From Hyaloscypha bicolor E (lineage: Eukaryota > Ascomycota > Leotiomycetes > Helotiales > Hyaloscyphaceae), in NCBI RefSeq assembly GCF_002865645.1, contig NW_020194530.1:72652-136651 (forward strand): DNA of 64,000 nt, read 5' to 3'. Of this stretch, positions 10,944 to 22,976 are shown piece after piece. A model generated the notes under the pieces. That model ran no database searches. It saw nothing but the letters and a program-made list of their open reading frames with translations, and had not been told where the DNA came from. Both the position numbers and the translations under genes were made by a program. Each line of letters starts with the position of its first letter. Position 1 is the first letter of the stretch.

Positions 10944-12086
10944 TTATCAAACTGGGACAATCGCCCGATTCTCTTCAACTTCAGGATATGAGAGCAAGTT
11001 GAGAGAGAGTACTGAAATAGCACTTCGAAGTGTTTTACGAATTGCGAAACAGGAAGAAGTGCGGTCAGGCTTTTATTCGAAATGCTTTCTACACAGCGCA
11101 AATTTGTCAATTTACTCCCTACAATGCACTTCACTGTCCTTACCTAGCGCCTGAACCACTCACCAAAGAATAATTCCAGAATACCAGGCCGACATACAAC
11201 AAATTTTCCTTCTCCTCCCCTTAATCCCGTACCCGTCATATGTTCCTGAACAACACTCATAGAAAGAAGGGACCGAAGGTGGGATTAGGATGCATTTGGA
11301 AGGTGACTGGAGCTTGCCTCGTATCGAGGCGAGAATTTGATATAATTCGGGGTGGATGAATATGAATACGAGTACGCGAGTATATAACTAGACGTGGCTG
11401 GGAGCAAGGGGCTCAGGCGGGTTGGCTGAGGACGGATAAATAGGGGGTCGGAGGGGCAACGCAGTGGGGCCCATTGCTATTCTGCTAGGTTAACTTATGG
11501 GGCGGATTGGTCAGAATATCGGACTTCAATTTGGGGTATTGCTGAAGCTCGTGAGCCTTTGAGAGCTTCGCTTAAGTACTCGGCTCGGAAGACGACCTTG
11601 GATAAGGGCACGGGTGGATGTGAGATGGAGTTGAAGGAGCGCAGAAAGGAAAGACGGGTTGCCGGGTGCTGAGAGATTGTGCCATGCGAAGGGGAGGATT
11701 GGGCACGATGCTTCCTTCGGCTTCAAATGAGAAACCTAAGCACAGTCCTAGCGTAGAACAGTTTTGTGTGGAAGCTCGAGCCTTGAGGAGTGGCGAGAAT
11801 GCCGCGCCTTCCTCTAACTAGTGAGCTACATGCGCTTTTCCCTACATTGATAGCCTACCTAGCTTCCTAGTTTGAGCGACTTATTTTCCATCGCACTCTT
11901 CGCTTTCGTCCTTCAACAATCATCAATGTTCTTCTCCGAGCATTATTTGCCTCCCGTATTCCACCAAACTTGCGCAAGTCGTCTTGTTGTCACCGCAAAG
12001 TTTTGCCAAAAGAACATTTATAATGGTGCGGTTACTACCGGCAGCGCCCAGGGAGTTGTCTGATACGTTCAAGTGCAACGGGGAGT
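10944..12086. other. Intergenic stretch right of the hAT element
   Basis: GC-balanced, therefore host sequence and not part of the transposon. Short frames on both strands have no recognisable features and several begin at non-ATG codons. The leftmost part joins the 3' flank of the SDR gene once the hAT element is removed. I see no gene here. Confidence 0.5.
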
Positions 12087-12570
12087 ATGATTGAGCTTTC
12101 AGCTGGAGGCTTTCTGACAAGCTTCAGTGAATACGTGACAGAGGTTAGAGTCGCGAAACTTCATCAGAACCACATCGAGCACGACGCAGCAAATAAAGGC
12201 CTTCAGATGATTGTCCCAGAATCTCTTCGTCGATTGCCAGCAAGCCAGAGCGATCCCGACGCGCCTGCTTCCGAGTACGGCGGTTACGATACCTTTTGCG
12301 CAAAATTCAGCAAGATGATGGCTGTGGATCCGGAGCCTACTCTAGACACTGGCTGCATCCAAGGCGACGATTTGGGGGATCTACATTGTCTTGCGTGGGC
12401 TAGGTCGAGTAAACACACTTCCGACGCATGTTCTCGATACAGGATTTCTAGCATGGCTTTTTGACCAAGAACGAAATTGTACAACGGCTACCGAGGATAA
12501 TCGAGCACCCGGCCTTCGAGGCGATGTATGAAAAGATGGCCATGTGGTTAATCAAACCGGTTGCAACGTG
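12087..12570 (+). pseudogene. Frameshifted remnant of an unidentified protein-coding gene
   Basis: Coding-like peptide continues through three frames in turn. From 12087 it reads ...YVTEVRVAKLHQNHIEHDAA... to DDLGDLHCLAWAR (about 12400). The next frame continues VNTLPTHVLDTGFL (about 12405-12450). A third continues FLTKNEIVQRLPRIIEHP and AMYEKMAMWLIKP to about 12567, where TGA overlaps a donor-like GTGAGT. Switching frames at those two points gives one smooth low-complexity-free peptide, which suggests two small indels in a once continuous gene. No ATG-led upstream part was found, so the 5' end is missing or diverged. I do not recognise the family. Neighbours are a transposon 1.1 kb to the left and a transporter gene to the right. 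Alternatively these are exons of a gene with non-obvious introns, but spacing between the frame changes is too short for that. Confidence 0.45.
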
Positions 12571-13345
12571 AGTATTGGCATCGAATTCGTCTGGAATGAG
12601 TTTCTGACGTGTTTCGAAGATATTTCCTTTGTAGATCAGCTTGGTTGGACCGTATCCGTTATCCACTTGTATTCCAAAAAGACCGCATGAAGTATTTCGC
12701 GGACTGTTTGTAATCAGAACCCTAGATTGTCCCGTTCTAGGTACATATGAGTGCTCTATATATGACCGACGTTCGGTGGCTATACTAATGGGCGAAACCG
12801 ATAGGCCATAGCCTCCACGATTTATGAATTAGCCTGCGCACTGTCCTGGGGGGGGCTCATTTAACGGGTTGACGCAACATACGTCTAAATGATATCGCCA
12901 TGCCAGAAAGACACGTCAACGGAATCTGATCTCAGGGAGCGTGGCAAAGCATTCGTCAGTGCCGCTTAATGCTTGTTACATTGAGCGCTACTGATATGGT
13001 GCATTGGTGCAGATTAAAGCATGCGCGATTTGAATACTCGGTTCACACTAGGACTTGGTCTTCAAAAAAAGTTATTTTTTACCTTCTAGTTTGGGCCTCG
13101 GCATCCCGGCGGACGTGACCAAGTTGTGGACGCGCGGAGAGGTTCATAGTGTCGTTGGTCACTCCGGTTTCTAGGGGAGAGAAAGATATCGGGCAGTGTT
13201 CAGCTGCGCTTTTGTACAATAAAACCGATTGCACCACTTCAGGGATGACTCAATTGGTGTGGTTTGGACGAATCATGATAGCGTACCTTGTTTTTCTCTC
13301 CAAAATTTCGCTTCGCAATCATTGTGGCTCCAAGATGTGAATCGC
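12571..13345. other. Intergenic stretch downstream of the MFS gene
   Basis: Holds the 3' side of the minus-strand transporter and the decayed end of the pseudogene. A 63-residue frame at 13149-13340 has no family features. Nothing else recognised. Confidence 0.5.
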
Positions 13346-15206
13346 TCACAGGCTTGCCTTTCCTCGTGACTCAAATGGAAGTATAGCTACTAGTAGACCG
13401 GCCAGGAAGAAGAGAGCACCGCTGGTATAGACTGGCGCCGCAGTACGGAGGTTTGCAAACATAGCGATGATTGGCTGCGAGGCGTCAGAGATCTCGCCAC
13501 AAGCGAAGGAATAACTACTTACAGCCATGATACCAAAAATTCGATTTGATGTTGCTGTCAATGCGTTTCCTGTCCCTCTATCCTTCGTTGGAAATATCTC
13601 GGGTGTGTAGGCGTAAAGTACGGAATACATGATATTCCCAGCAAAGTTGAATCCGCAGTTCCACCCAAGCAATGCTCCAGACGTCAGTGCTGATGTCGAG
13701 CCATACAGAAAGCCCCCCGTCATCAACGTGGCTAAACAAAGAGTTCCTTTTCGCCCGAGGCGAGGCACCTCGACCAAATATCCTCCGATTAGTGCACCGG
13801 GAATTCCAACCGCAGCCACAATCAAAGAATCGCGGTACGTAACGTATGTTGAGCCGTCGCCAAATTTTACGCCTCGGAGGGACTGGAGGTAAGGCAGGAA
13901 GTTGTTGTACAATGGATATCCGAGACCGATCAATGCCCAGATTGCCATGATGAGGCCCGTTGAGAAAGCCAGTTTGCGCGTTGCGAATAGAGCTCGAACG
14001 TGGGAGAGGTCCAGCCTTTCCAATTTACGTTTCAGCGCTGCCCGCGTATTGGTTTGTTGACGGACTCCTCGGGGCTCGCAGGATTTGAGGTCTTCGATTG
14101 TGACTACGAAGTATCAGCACGGGGTTTGCGGGGAGAGGAGGAGATCACTTACGAGTAGAAGTTTTGCCGTTCCGTCTGGCGACCTCATGGACGACCCTTA
14201 CAGCCTGTTCATCCAACCCTTTTCCCATCAAATATTTAGGTGATTCGTACACAGTGAAGAACAAAAAGCGGATGACGAACTCAATCATCGAGATTGCTCC
14301 CATCACAACAACGAAGTATCGCCAACCCATGTTCCCTCCGCGTGTACAGTTCTCATCTGACTGACAGGTCAGATGACCCAGAAGTGGCCACGCAATCAAT
14401 GTAGCCACCACTTGAGCTATTGCCCAGTCGATTGAGAGGACCGTTAGGAGATATTGGTGTGAACCTGGCAGAAATTCCAGAAAGACGGCCGAATCCACTG
14501 GAAGATTTCCGCCAACACCAAAGCTCCAGAGTGTGGAGAAGCTACAAATTGCTGCAAAGTTGGGAGAGCTGAATGCAAGCAGTCCGAAAACTGCAGTGAC
14601 GAGGAGAGTCAGATTGAAGGCCAGCTTTCGTCCAAATATGTCACACCCGAAGCCCCAGAACATTGCACCTGCAAGGAGACCGATGTTCTGTGCGAGCGAA
14701 AGAACTGGCGGATGGGGTGGCTTGAATTCATTTGCAACGGGAGTCACTGGCCAGGTTAGCTGCATGGCTCAGGGGTAGAGAGGACACGAACAAATGAGTG
14801 AGGTGACGATTGGCCACAGATTATCGTTTGCCCAGCCGAAACCGACGACGACAAAAAGTTGCCATTGGTACCATCCCATACCGATTTCTTGGATCTGAAG
14901 AAGTCAGTGGAACAATCACGTGCATTGGAAAAGGGGACGTACTGCAGCGTTCAAAACCCTCGCCTTCGCCTCATAAACAGGGTCTGTAGAAACAATTCCC
15001 GTCTGTTGGATTCCCACCACAAGTCCTTCCTCTTGGGAGGCTGCATCTTCACTATTTTCACTCTGTTTCCTCGATGGACTCCCGTCTAGCGAATCCTCCC
15101 CCATTTTCGATGGCTCTCCGTTGATTGAATTCATCTCGTACCCTTCCTCTGGATCGTGCTGCAGCAGATGTTGCGCCTCGGCGTCTCGGATGGTGGAAGT
15201 TGGCAT
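13346..15206 (-). CDS. MFS transporter, SV2/SVOP-like branch of the sugar-porter type
   Basis: Five exons on minus: 15206-14943, 14894-14792, 14746-14153, 14103-13523, 13474-13346. The four introns are 45-49 bp; intron 4 is 48 bp and in frame, so it also reads as open. The product is 556 residues, a usual length for this class. Residues 1-90 are hydrophilic and cytosolic. The first membrane span follows QWQLFVVVGFGWANDNLW. GCDIFGRK (156-163) is the loop 2-3 MFS signature. YESPKYL is the sugar-porter-type motif before the central loop, and TPEIFPTKDRGTGNA the equivalent in the C-terminal half. The charged central loop lies at about residues 300-345. Intact and probably functional in the plasma membrane as a proton- or sodium-coupled solute carrier; the substrate cannot be assigned. 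It is divergently oriented to the DHA2-type MFS gene, 1.48 kb away. Confidence 0.88.
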
Positions 15207-16689
15207 ACTAAGGAAATAGAAGAGGTACGTCTTTAAGACCTTGAAGTCGCGTCATCTGTGTGCCGGATGACAGCTTCGTGTCTAGGCCGGTTTTCGTTTA
15301 GCTGTGTGTGATGCCTCGTCCGTGGTTGAGGTCCAAAAGCTTGCCCTGAATTGGCCTGGGGAGAAGTTGCTTGTGGTGAGAAAAGCGGTTCCTAGAACGG
15401 CTGCGGAGTTTAACGAGAAGTAGTCATAGAGGATCAGTTGCTGAAGAGCAGCTTCATTCTACTATTACAATTTATCAGAAAATTTACAAAGAGGAGAAGA
15501 GAAGTGAAGTTAAATGTTCTTGAGGTATGGGATGGGGATGATCTTCGGACGCTAAAATTAGCGAGACGCCGCTAATTTGGCGCGTGTCGAGCACTTCGAT
15601 GGAGCTTTCAGATCCGATTCAACCTCCATCACCAACCTGCACTTCGACTTCATCGCCGTACCCGGCATTCAGCCAGGCTTGCGGGCTAGCCAGATACTCT
15701 GCCTTGAAATGGTATGAGGCTCTTTGAGGACAACGTCAGAGAACTGGTCTGCAGATGATTGATGGAGGGCCGCAGGACTGTGACGACCTTCCCAACCTGC
15801 CTCGAACCCGGCACGAATGATAATGGAGGGACAACCCCTGACATTTCAGCCACCCATCGGGCTCGATTAACGGTGGTAGCAACTCGAGCCAACCTTTTGG
15901 AATTCCTCCCTAAGGCTCGATTGCTGTGCAGGCTGCAGTGTTCGGGACAAGATTGGGCCGTTTAGGGAGATCCATTGACGCGAACCCTCCCATCCACGCG
16001 CGAATATTCGACCACCGAGCTGTATACTGTCTCCTCCCCTCTATGAAGTTGACTCTCGATATATATTCCCACAATACCGGTCGAGGGCGGCTGTCTAGGG
16101 GCCACAAGGAAACATGGGGCACATGATTGGAGGGCAAAGACTTCTTCATGTATTCCACTGCTCCCATGGATCCATCATGCGGAAATAATACTTAGCCGAA
16201 GTGGTTGTTTGATTATCGTCACATACTGGTGTACATGAATAGTCTGAAGCAGTCAGGTTACCAGAGCTTCGCAGCAAGCTTGGTAGTCCCATACGCTCTA
16301 TGGCGCTCCTCAGTCTTCCTTCAACCCCCCTCCCCCCAGTTGCTGGCTGGGCCCAGCTTTCTTCAACTGCACAGATATGTCTGCATATATTTTCTCCTTT
16401 TTCGACGGCCGTTCGTATTCGGTTGGGGACACGCCATCCTCACTGGGTCTAGTCCTGCTGTGCGATTAGATGAACGAGTGTCCGCGCAAAGCGTTTCGCA
16501 TTCGCAAATCGTAAAAGAATATCCAAGGTCATGGCCAGGGGCTTTGATTTACCCGCGCCGTCTCTGTAAAGTGTGACTCGGCCGCAATTTCCGTATAGAT
16601 ATTTGCTTCTGTGGTTTCACTTCGTTGCATCTTCCAGAATGGAATCTCGCTTTTGAACTGGGTTGTTCGATACCTTGGCACTGCACCTT
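15207..16689. other. Intergenic region between two divergent MFS genes
   Basis: About 1.5 kb with no supported gene. Frames of 60-123 residues on both strands start at TTG or CTG codons or lack any family resemblance. It must contain the promoters of both transporters. CT-rich stretches near 16318-16340 are typical of fungal promoter DNA. No specific binding site can be defended. Confidence 0.5.
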
Positions 16690-18518
16690 ATGGAAAAGAT
16701 CCCCGAAGCCGTCAGGCCTCCAAGTGGAAAGACTTTTACAATGGAGGCAAACGTTGAACTGCCCAGGGTATCACATCACGTCGAGACTCCAGTTCTTCCA
16801 ACATCCCGTCTCATTTGTCTTTGTATCAGGTGAGTTAAGAAATTCACCAAGTCGTGGTGTTATTGACACCGTTGCCCCCAGCGTCTCTTTCGGATTATTC
16901 TTGTCACTGATGGACACGACGATTGTTGCAACTGCTCTGTACACAATTGGCGCTGATCTCAAATCTCTCGGCTCGATCAACTGGGTTGCTCTTGCATATA
17001 CCCTCAGCTACCTTGGATGCGCCGTCATATTTGTTCGAATCGCAGACATTTATGGCCGGAGAAATGCCTACATTGCTGCTTTCTTGATCTTCTTCGCCTT
17101 CTCCTTCGGATGCGGGTTTTCAACCTCACTCACTCAGCTTATTGCTTGTCGGACGCTTCAAGGAGTCGGAGGCTCAGGCCTCTATTCTCTTACATTCGTG
17201 ATACTCCCTGAAATCAGCCCGCCGGGGATGATGCAAGCAATCGGTGCTATTGCCGGGGCTGTTGTTGCCATGGCTGGTGTGCTTGGCCCCGTGCTTGGCG
17301 GCGTAATAACTCATCATACATCGTGGAAATGGATCTTTTGGATCAAGTACACCTTCTTTCCACAGGCCTCTCAACCCCTAGCTGACCTTTGCAGTGCCCC
17401 AATTGGCATTGGCCCACTCATACTGTTCATCATCGCCTGGCCAAAACCCAACCAACTGTGTCCTGCACGACGTCGACCGCTCAAGGAACTGGATACAATT
17501 GGCGCCATCCTGATCATAGCAGCATCAGTCCTCATCGTTTTTTCCTTCCAAGAGGCAGGGCTCAAAACTAATGCATGGAAGCAAGCCATTTTCATCGTTC
17601 CTTTGGCGATTGGATGCCTTTGTGCAGCTGCCCTGGTGGGGTGGGAGTATTTTGTTGCCCACTCCTGGGAAGGGAAGCTTGCAACAATGTTTCCTCTGCG
17701 GCTAATGGAGAGTCGGGTCTATATGGGATGTGTTGCCACGGCACTGCTTGGCGGCTTTCCATACTTCGTTGTCATATACGCCCTTCCTCTCCGACTGCAA
17801 GTAGTGAACGAAAAAAGCGCTTTGCTCGCGGGAGTCTCACTACTTCCTATGCTAGGCTCTGTTGCCATAGCAAGTGCTCTTGGTGGTGGCATACACCGAA
17901 AGCGAGAAAGGATATTTGGCACGTTACTAGCTGGCTCTCTCTTCATGGTCATTGGATCAGCCTGCCTGTCCACCCTCAAGAACACCGTTGCTGTCCCGGC
18001 CAAGATGTATGGCTTTGAAGTCTTCATAGGATTGGGATTCGGACTCATGGTCTCAACCGTTTCACTGGGTGCAATGATAGAAGCCGATACTCTAGACAGG
18101 AGTCAGCTGCCCCACCCAAAACACATAAGCCCCGCTAACCGTCGCAGCTGTCGCTCAAGGCGTCATAGCCCAAGCCCGCGTCTTCGGAGGCAGTATCGGC
18201 ATCGCAGCATCGACCGCAATTCTCGGGACCGTGCAGCGATCCCAGTTATTTGGCATCGTTACACCAGAGCCATTATCAGCTCTTCAGACTTCTGCGGGGA
18301 CGATGACGCCTGCTCAGCTACACGCTGTGAGGCAGGTATACTCGGATTCTTTTAGTGAGGGGATGCAAGTTTGTGCTGCTGTTTCCGCGGCATGTGTTAT
18401 TGCCTGTGTATTGGCGTATAGGAGGCATGGTGTGGATTTGGAGGCTAGGAGGGAGGAGTCGATAAGAGAAGAGGATGAGATGATTTGGGCAGCTATAATA
18501 GTACAAGAAAGTTCTTAA
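16690..18518 (+). CDS. MFS drug:H+ antiporter, DHA2-type (14 TM)
   Basis: Four exons: 16690-16829, 16882-17346, 17395-18101, 18148-18518. Introns are 52, 48, 48 and 46 bp apart as 16830-16881, 17347-17394 and 18102-18147, each with a fungal branch site. The product is 560 residues, standard for 14-span exporters. Motif D1 is LMDTTIVATAL (56-66), motif A RIADIYGRR (99-107), motif B RTLQGVGGSGL (137-147), and antiporter motif C AGVLGPVLGG (178-187). The start used here, MEKIPEAVRP, gives a 40-residue hydrophilic N-terminus before span 1. A longer frame from 16625 begins at TTG and reads through intron 1. Known relatives export toxic compounds or self-made secondary metabolites across the plasma membrane. 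No biosynthetic core gene is present in this window, so a cluster role is not supported. The donor of intron 3 (GTCAGC) is the least certain. Confidence 0.88.
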
Positions 18519-18630
18519 TATGGGATTAGTAGGTAATTAGTCTCAGAGAGGAGTCTATTTTTATATTAGTATAGGTGTTCTTAAATATACTTATAATAAT
18601 AAATAAGAACTTATTATAATATATATAAAG
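18519..18630. other. AT-rich transition at the left edge of the large repeat block
   Basis: GC content collapses within 20 bases of the transporter stop codon. No feature is recognised apart from the TAAAG at 18626-18630, which may be one copy of a target-site duplication. Confidence 0.5.
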
Positions 18631-18874
18631 TGTGACGGCTGGTGTCACATGGTTGATACGGACGTGGTTTCAGCCAAAGGGGTTGGTTTCAGCTAAGGTT
18701 CCAAGCTATGGTTCAAACCAAGCTCGCTTCCAAAGCTCGGCGTTTCAGTGGTCTTGGCCATACCTACTTATCCACTGCCACACCTCACTCCTTCCTCCTT
18801 AGCTTTAAATTCTCAAGACATAGGAAATCATTAATCTTTGAGCCTCGTTCCATTGCTCTGTTCCTGCCGTCACA
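18631..18874. mobile_element. Solo-LTR-like element, 244 bp
   Basis: Starts TGTGACGG and ends CCGTCACA, an 8-bp perfect terminal inverted repeat of the TG...CA type seen at LTR ends. It is bracketed by TAAAG (18626-18630) and TGAAG (18875-18879), a 5-bp target-site duplication if one G>A change is allowed. The interior is GC-balanced with a pyrimidine-rich stretch. No second copy is seen in the window, so a solo LTR is favoured over an intact element; a small MITE is the alternative. It escaped RIP although it borders RIP'd sequence. Confidence 0.6.
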
Positions 18875-18879
18875 TGAAG

Positions 18880-20584
18880 CTTATTTTAAATTAGTTTATT
18901 TTTTAATTTTTTTAATAATAATAATTACTAATATATAAATATCTAGTTTATTAAATTAGAAATCTTAATATATTTATATAAGTATTAATTTATTAATAAT
19001 ATATATAAAATATATAAAATATTAATATATAATTTTAAATTTATTAAATCTAATAAAAATAAATTTATTAATTAAATTATATATTAATTTTTTAGTTTAG
19101 TTTAATTTTAAATCTTTTATTTAATATATTTATTTAATTTATTTTTATTTATTATAATACTTGACATTATTTAAATTTAAATATAATAGAAATAAATATA
19201 ATACTTTTATTAATATATTAAAAAATACAAAATTATTTAAATTTAAATATAATAGAAATAAATATAATACTTTTATTAATATATTAAAAAATACAAAATT
19301 ATTTAAAATTAAAAATAGAAATTAAAAGAACTATAATAATATTTATAAAGAAAATAATAAATTAATTATATTTATTAGTTTTCATTAAAATTATTAATTT
19401 ATTAATTTCTGTTAATAAAGCTTTAATTAAAATAGTTTTAATTAAAAAAGTTATAATTAAAAAATTCTTTAAAATATTAATAATTAATTTTATATTATTA
19501 ATTAAATTAATATTTTTTTTATAAAGTTTTAAAAAGAATTATAAATTATTTAAAATTAATATTTTTATTAATTAATATTATATAATTATTATCTTTAATC
19601 TAATAAATAGTTTTTAGTTTAATTTAAGCTTTTAATTATTATTATAATATATATTATTATAATATATTTTATTATAATTTATTTTATTATAATTTATTTT
19701 ATTATAAAGCTTTTAAAAATAAGCTTATTATATAATATTAATTATATAATATTATTATATATAATTTAATATATAACTAGTTTTTTTTAATTTAATTTAA
19801 GCTTTATATTAGTATTATAATATAATTATTTAAATTATAAAAAATTATATTATATATATTATATATTTTCTATTTATATTAAATTATAATATTTATATAA
19901 TAAATTAAAATATAAAAATAAAAAGTATTTATTTATAAATAATAAAGATTTTTATTTTTATTAAATATTTTTAATATTAAATTCTTTTTAATATATATTA
20001 GTTTATTAATAATATATAATATTATTATATAATTATTAATAATTATATTATATATTACTAGTAAACTAATACTAATTAGTTTTTATATATAAGTTAGAAT
20101 TTTCTTTTAATTAGTTTTAAAAATATTTAATAATCTAAAATAAATTTAGTTTATTTTATATTAAAAAAGAAATTATTTATTAATTTTATAAAAGTATTTA
20201 ATAATTTATAAAAAGAATATTAAGCTTTTATTAATTAATAAATAGTTTATTATTTATTTATTTATTTATTTAACCTTTATTATATTTTAGATCTAATTTC
20301 TTTTAGCTTTAATTTTTTAATTTTTATTTATATAATACTTATATTTATAAAAAAAAAATTCTAAAATATATATTTTATATATTCTTTTAAAGCTTTTTAA
20401 TTATAACTTTTAATTTTTCAATTAAATTAAATCTTTTAAACTCTAGATTTTTTTAAAATTATAATATTTTATTTTCTAAATTTTTTATTATAAATAAAAT
20501 ATTTAAAAATAAAATATTTAATAATTATAATAAAAAATAACTTTTCGAAATATTTAATAACTAAAATATATTAATATATCTTAT
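18880..20584. repeat. AT-rich, RIP-degraded unassigned sequence
   Basis: Nearly pure A+T with stops in every frame. No element ends recognised. It contains a perfect 66-bp tandem duplication at 19166-19297 and short ATTATAAT-type tandem stretches near 19650-19710. Confidence 0.7.
19166..19297. repeat. Perfect 66-bp tandem duplication
   Basis: Two identical 66-bp units beginning ATTATTTAAATTTAAATA, the second at 19232, with the first 9 bases of a third from 19298. Identity is complete although the surroundings are RIP-mutated. Confidence 0.85.
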
Positions 20585-20993
20585 TATTAGTTTACTAGTA
20601 ATATATAATACTATTATATAGTTATAAAATATTATTTATATAAGATTAATAAAGTTATTATTATTTAGAAATAGAAATTATAGTATTATAATATTAATAT
20701 ATAATTCCTAAATTTACTAAGCCTAAAAAAGTCTAATTTACTAGTCAAATTACTAATAAAATATAAGATTATATAATTATATCTTATATCTTATATTTTA
20801 TTATTTATATTTTATATTTCATATCCCGTAACTATATATATAACTTTTAAAGAAATAGCTATACTAATATTAGAAACTTTCTAAAAAACGCGAAAAATAT
20901 TATCTTTCTTTAATTATATATAAATTCCCTAATCTGGCCTAGTACTAGATTTTCTTAAATATTTTATATATCTATATTACTTTTAAGGCTTTA

Positions 20994-21029
20994 GTTATAT
21001 ACTAAAGGCTATAGCCTTTTATATATAAC
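20994..21029. repeat. 36-bp palindrome, copy 1 (copia A)
   Basis: Arms GTTATATA..AAAGGC and GCCTTT..TATATAAC around TATA; 32 of 36 positions are self-complementary. Lies about 125 bp inside the left LTR of copia A. The same 36-bp design recurs at 29438, 34312, 36711, 43159 and 49452. Confidence 0.8.
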
Positions 21030-22705
21030 TTCTTTTCTTATAATATTCTTTTATTTTATATATTTATTTTCTATTTTATTTATACTTAACTTATTTTTCT
21101 ATATTATTTATATAATATTTATATTAATTAGATATTTAAGAGTATTTATTAGCTTTAATTTTATTATAAAATCGGTAGAATTTAATTTTCTCTTAATTTA
21201 TTTAATTTTTATAATCTCTTATTATTTCTATATCTAGTAAAAATATATTATATTAATTATTAAATACTTTTTTTAAATAATTTCTAATTTAATAAAGCAT
21301 TTATATAATAATTTCGAATTTATATAGACTATTAGTAATAGTTCTATTTCTAGTATTCTATTAATTATAGATTTAACTAAAATACTTATATTAAAGCTAT
21401 AAGTTATATTATAAAGTTCTAAAACTAGAATACTTCTAGTAATTCTCTTATATTTAATAGAAAACTAGTAAATAATATTAGTATATCTAGTTCTATTTAC
21501 TAGAACTAGAATATTTCTAATTTAAAAAAAGAGATTTTTATTATTTATAAATAAAGTATTTATAAAAATAATTAAATATAAGAACTTTTTTATTAGTTTT
21601 ATGAATTTTAGTTCTTTAATAGCATTTTTAATTTACTATTAAATATACTTATTAAGTACCTTTATATTAGTTTCTAAAAGTTTAAATAGCTTAAATAGTA
21701 ATTAATAGGTTATATAAAGCTTCTAGTTAATAGACTAATATAATATATATATTTTTAGTATATTAGATAATATATTAGTTTTTAATAAAGAGATTTTAAT
21801 AAATAATACTTCTATTACTTATAATAGTAGTATTCTTTATAGAAATAGTTTAGAGGTTTTTATACTAGTATTCTTATATAAGAGTAATTCTAGTAATATT
21901 TATATAAATAATATCTTTATTAAACTTAAGATTATAATTAATAATAAGGCATTTATATTTCTTAGTTAAGAACTTAGTCTTATAAAACTTTAATTACTTT
22001 ACCTTTATAAAATTATTAGTTCTAATAAATAAGATATTATTAGTTTAAAGACTAATAATTCTAAAGAATTACTTATTATAGAGAAAGTAAAAATTATAAG
22101 TTAATTATTTTATAAAAAGGTTATTAATATAATAGAAATAATAAGTTTTAAACTAGTAGTTCTTAGCCTCTAGTATATTATATAATAGTTTTATAGCCTT
22201 TAGAACCGAATTATTATTTATATTTAGCTTTCTAATAAGTTTATAAAATAGATTAATATAAAAATTATAGTTAAGTAAGATTATTAATTAGATATAAGCT
22301 TGCGAGATATTATATAAATATAATTCTATAATAATACTAAGAATAATTCTTTAGCTAATATATTAAATAATAAGTAATTATATTAATATTATATATTTCT
22401 TACTATTATTATAAGCCTAAATAACTAGTTTTGATTTTTTAAACTTTTTTTTATATCTATATTCTTAATCTTATTAATAAATCAGGAATTAAAAATATAT
22501 ATTTCTTATAGTATTTGAGATCTAGAAATAACCTTAAATATTTTTTTTTTTTAAGAAATTAGTAACTTTAACTTAATAAAAGTTTTTATATAAGTTCTTA
22601 TTTTATAGAAATACTATAATATTCGGATTCTTATAAGAATATTCTTTATTATACTTTAGTAAAATAATAGAAATAATAAGAAAAATTATATTTTTATTAC
22701 TTTTT

Positions 22706-22976
22706 ATTATAATTCCCAGATACCCGGTATCTGAGATACCTTGCCAGATACCAGATGCCTCCTAGGCACACGTAATGCGGCCGCCTTACTAGAGAAGTAT
22801 ACTTGGAATATACTAGAGATATTTAAAAGGCTAAGCCCCTTTGGGACTAGTATACTATAGGATATATATACTTCCTTACAGCCTCTTATATTCTAGTTTT
22901 CTCTTTCTTAGCTTTGAATTATCTTTATAAGAGACTTTCTATCTTGCTTTCCAAGCCCTAAATACCGTACCCGTAA
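22706..22976. mobile_element. 271-bp insertion inside copia A, possible MITE/SINE-like element
   Basis: Copia A carries 271 bp that copia B lacks at the matching place (about 36100-36115). The insert is flanked by TACTTTTT (22698-22705) and TACTTTTA (22977-22984), an 8-bp near-perfect duplication. The empty site in B reads TACTTTTA once. The insert is much less AT-rich (it includes GCGGCCGC and AGATACCCGGTATCTGAGA) than its host. No convincing TIR, tRNA-like box or poly-A tail was seen, so the class is open. Confidence 0.55.

Noticed and set aside
16205..16576. 123-residue frame upstream of the DHA2 transporter
   Set aside because: Begins at TTG, has no family feature and lies in the promoter region.
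16625..16689. N-terminal extension of the DHA2 transporter from 16625
   Set aside because: Non-ATG start and reads through intron 1. ATG at 16690 with a clean 52-bp intron gives a standard N-terminus.
18708..18938. 76-residue frame at the left edge of the large repeat block
   Set aside because: Crosses the end of the LTR-like unit into AT-rich DNA; no coding character.
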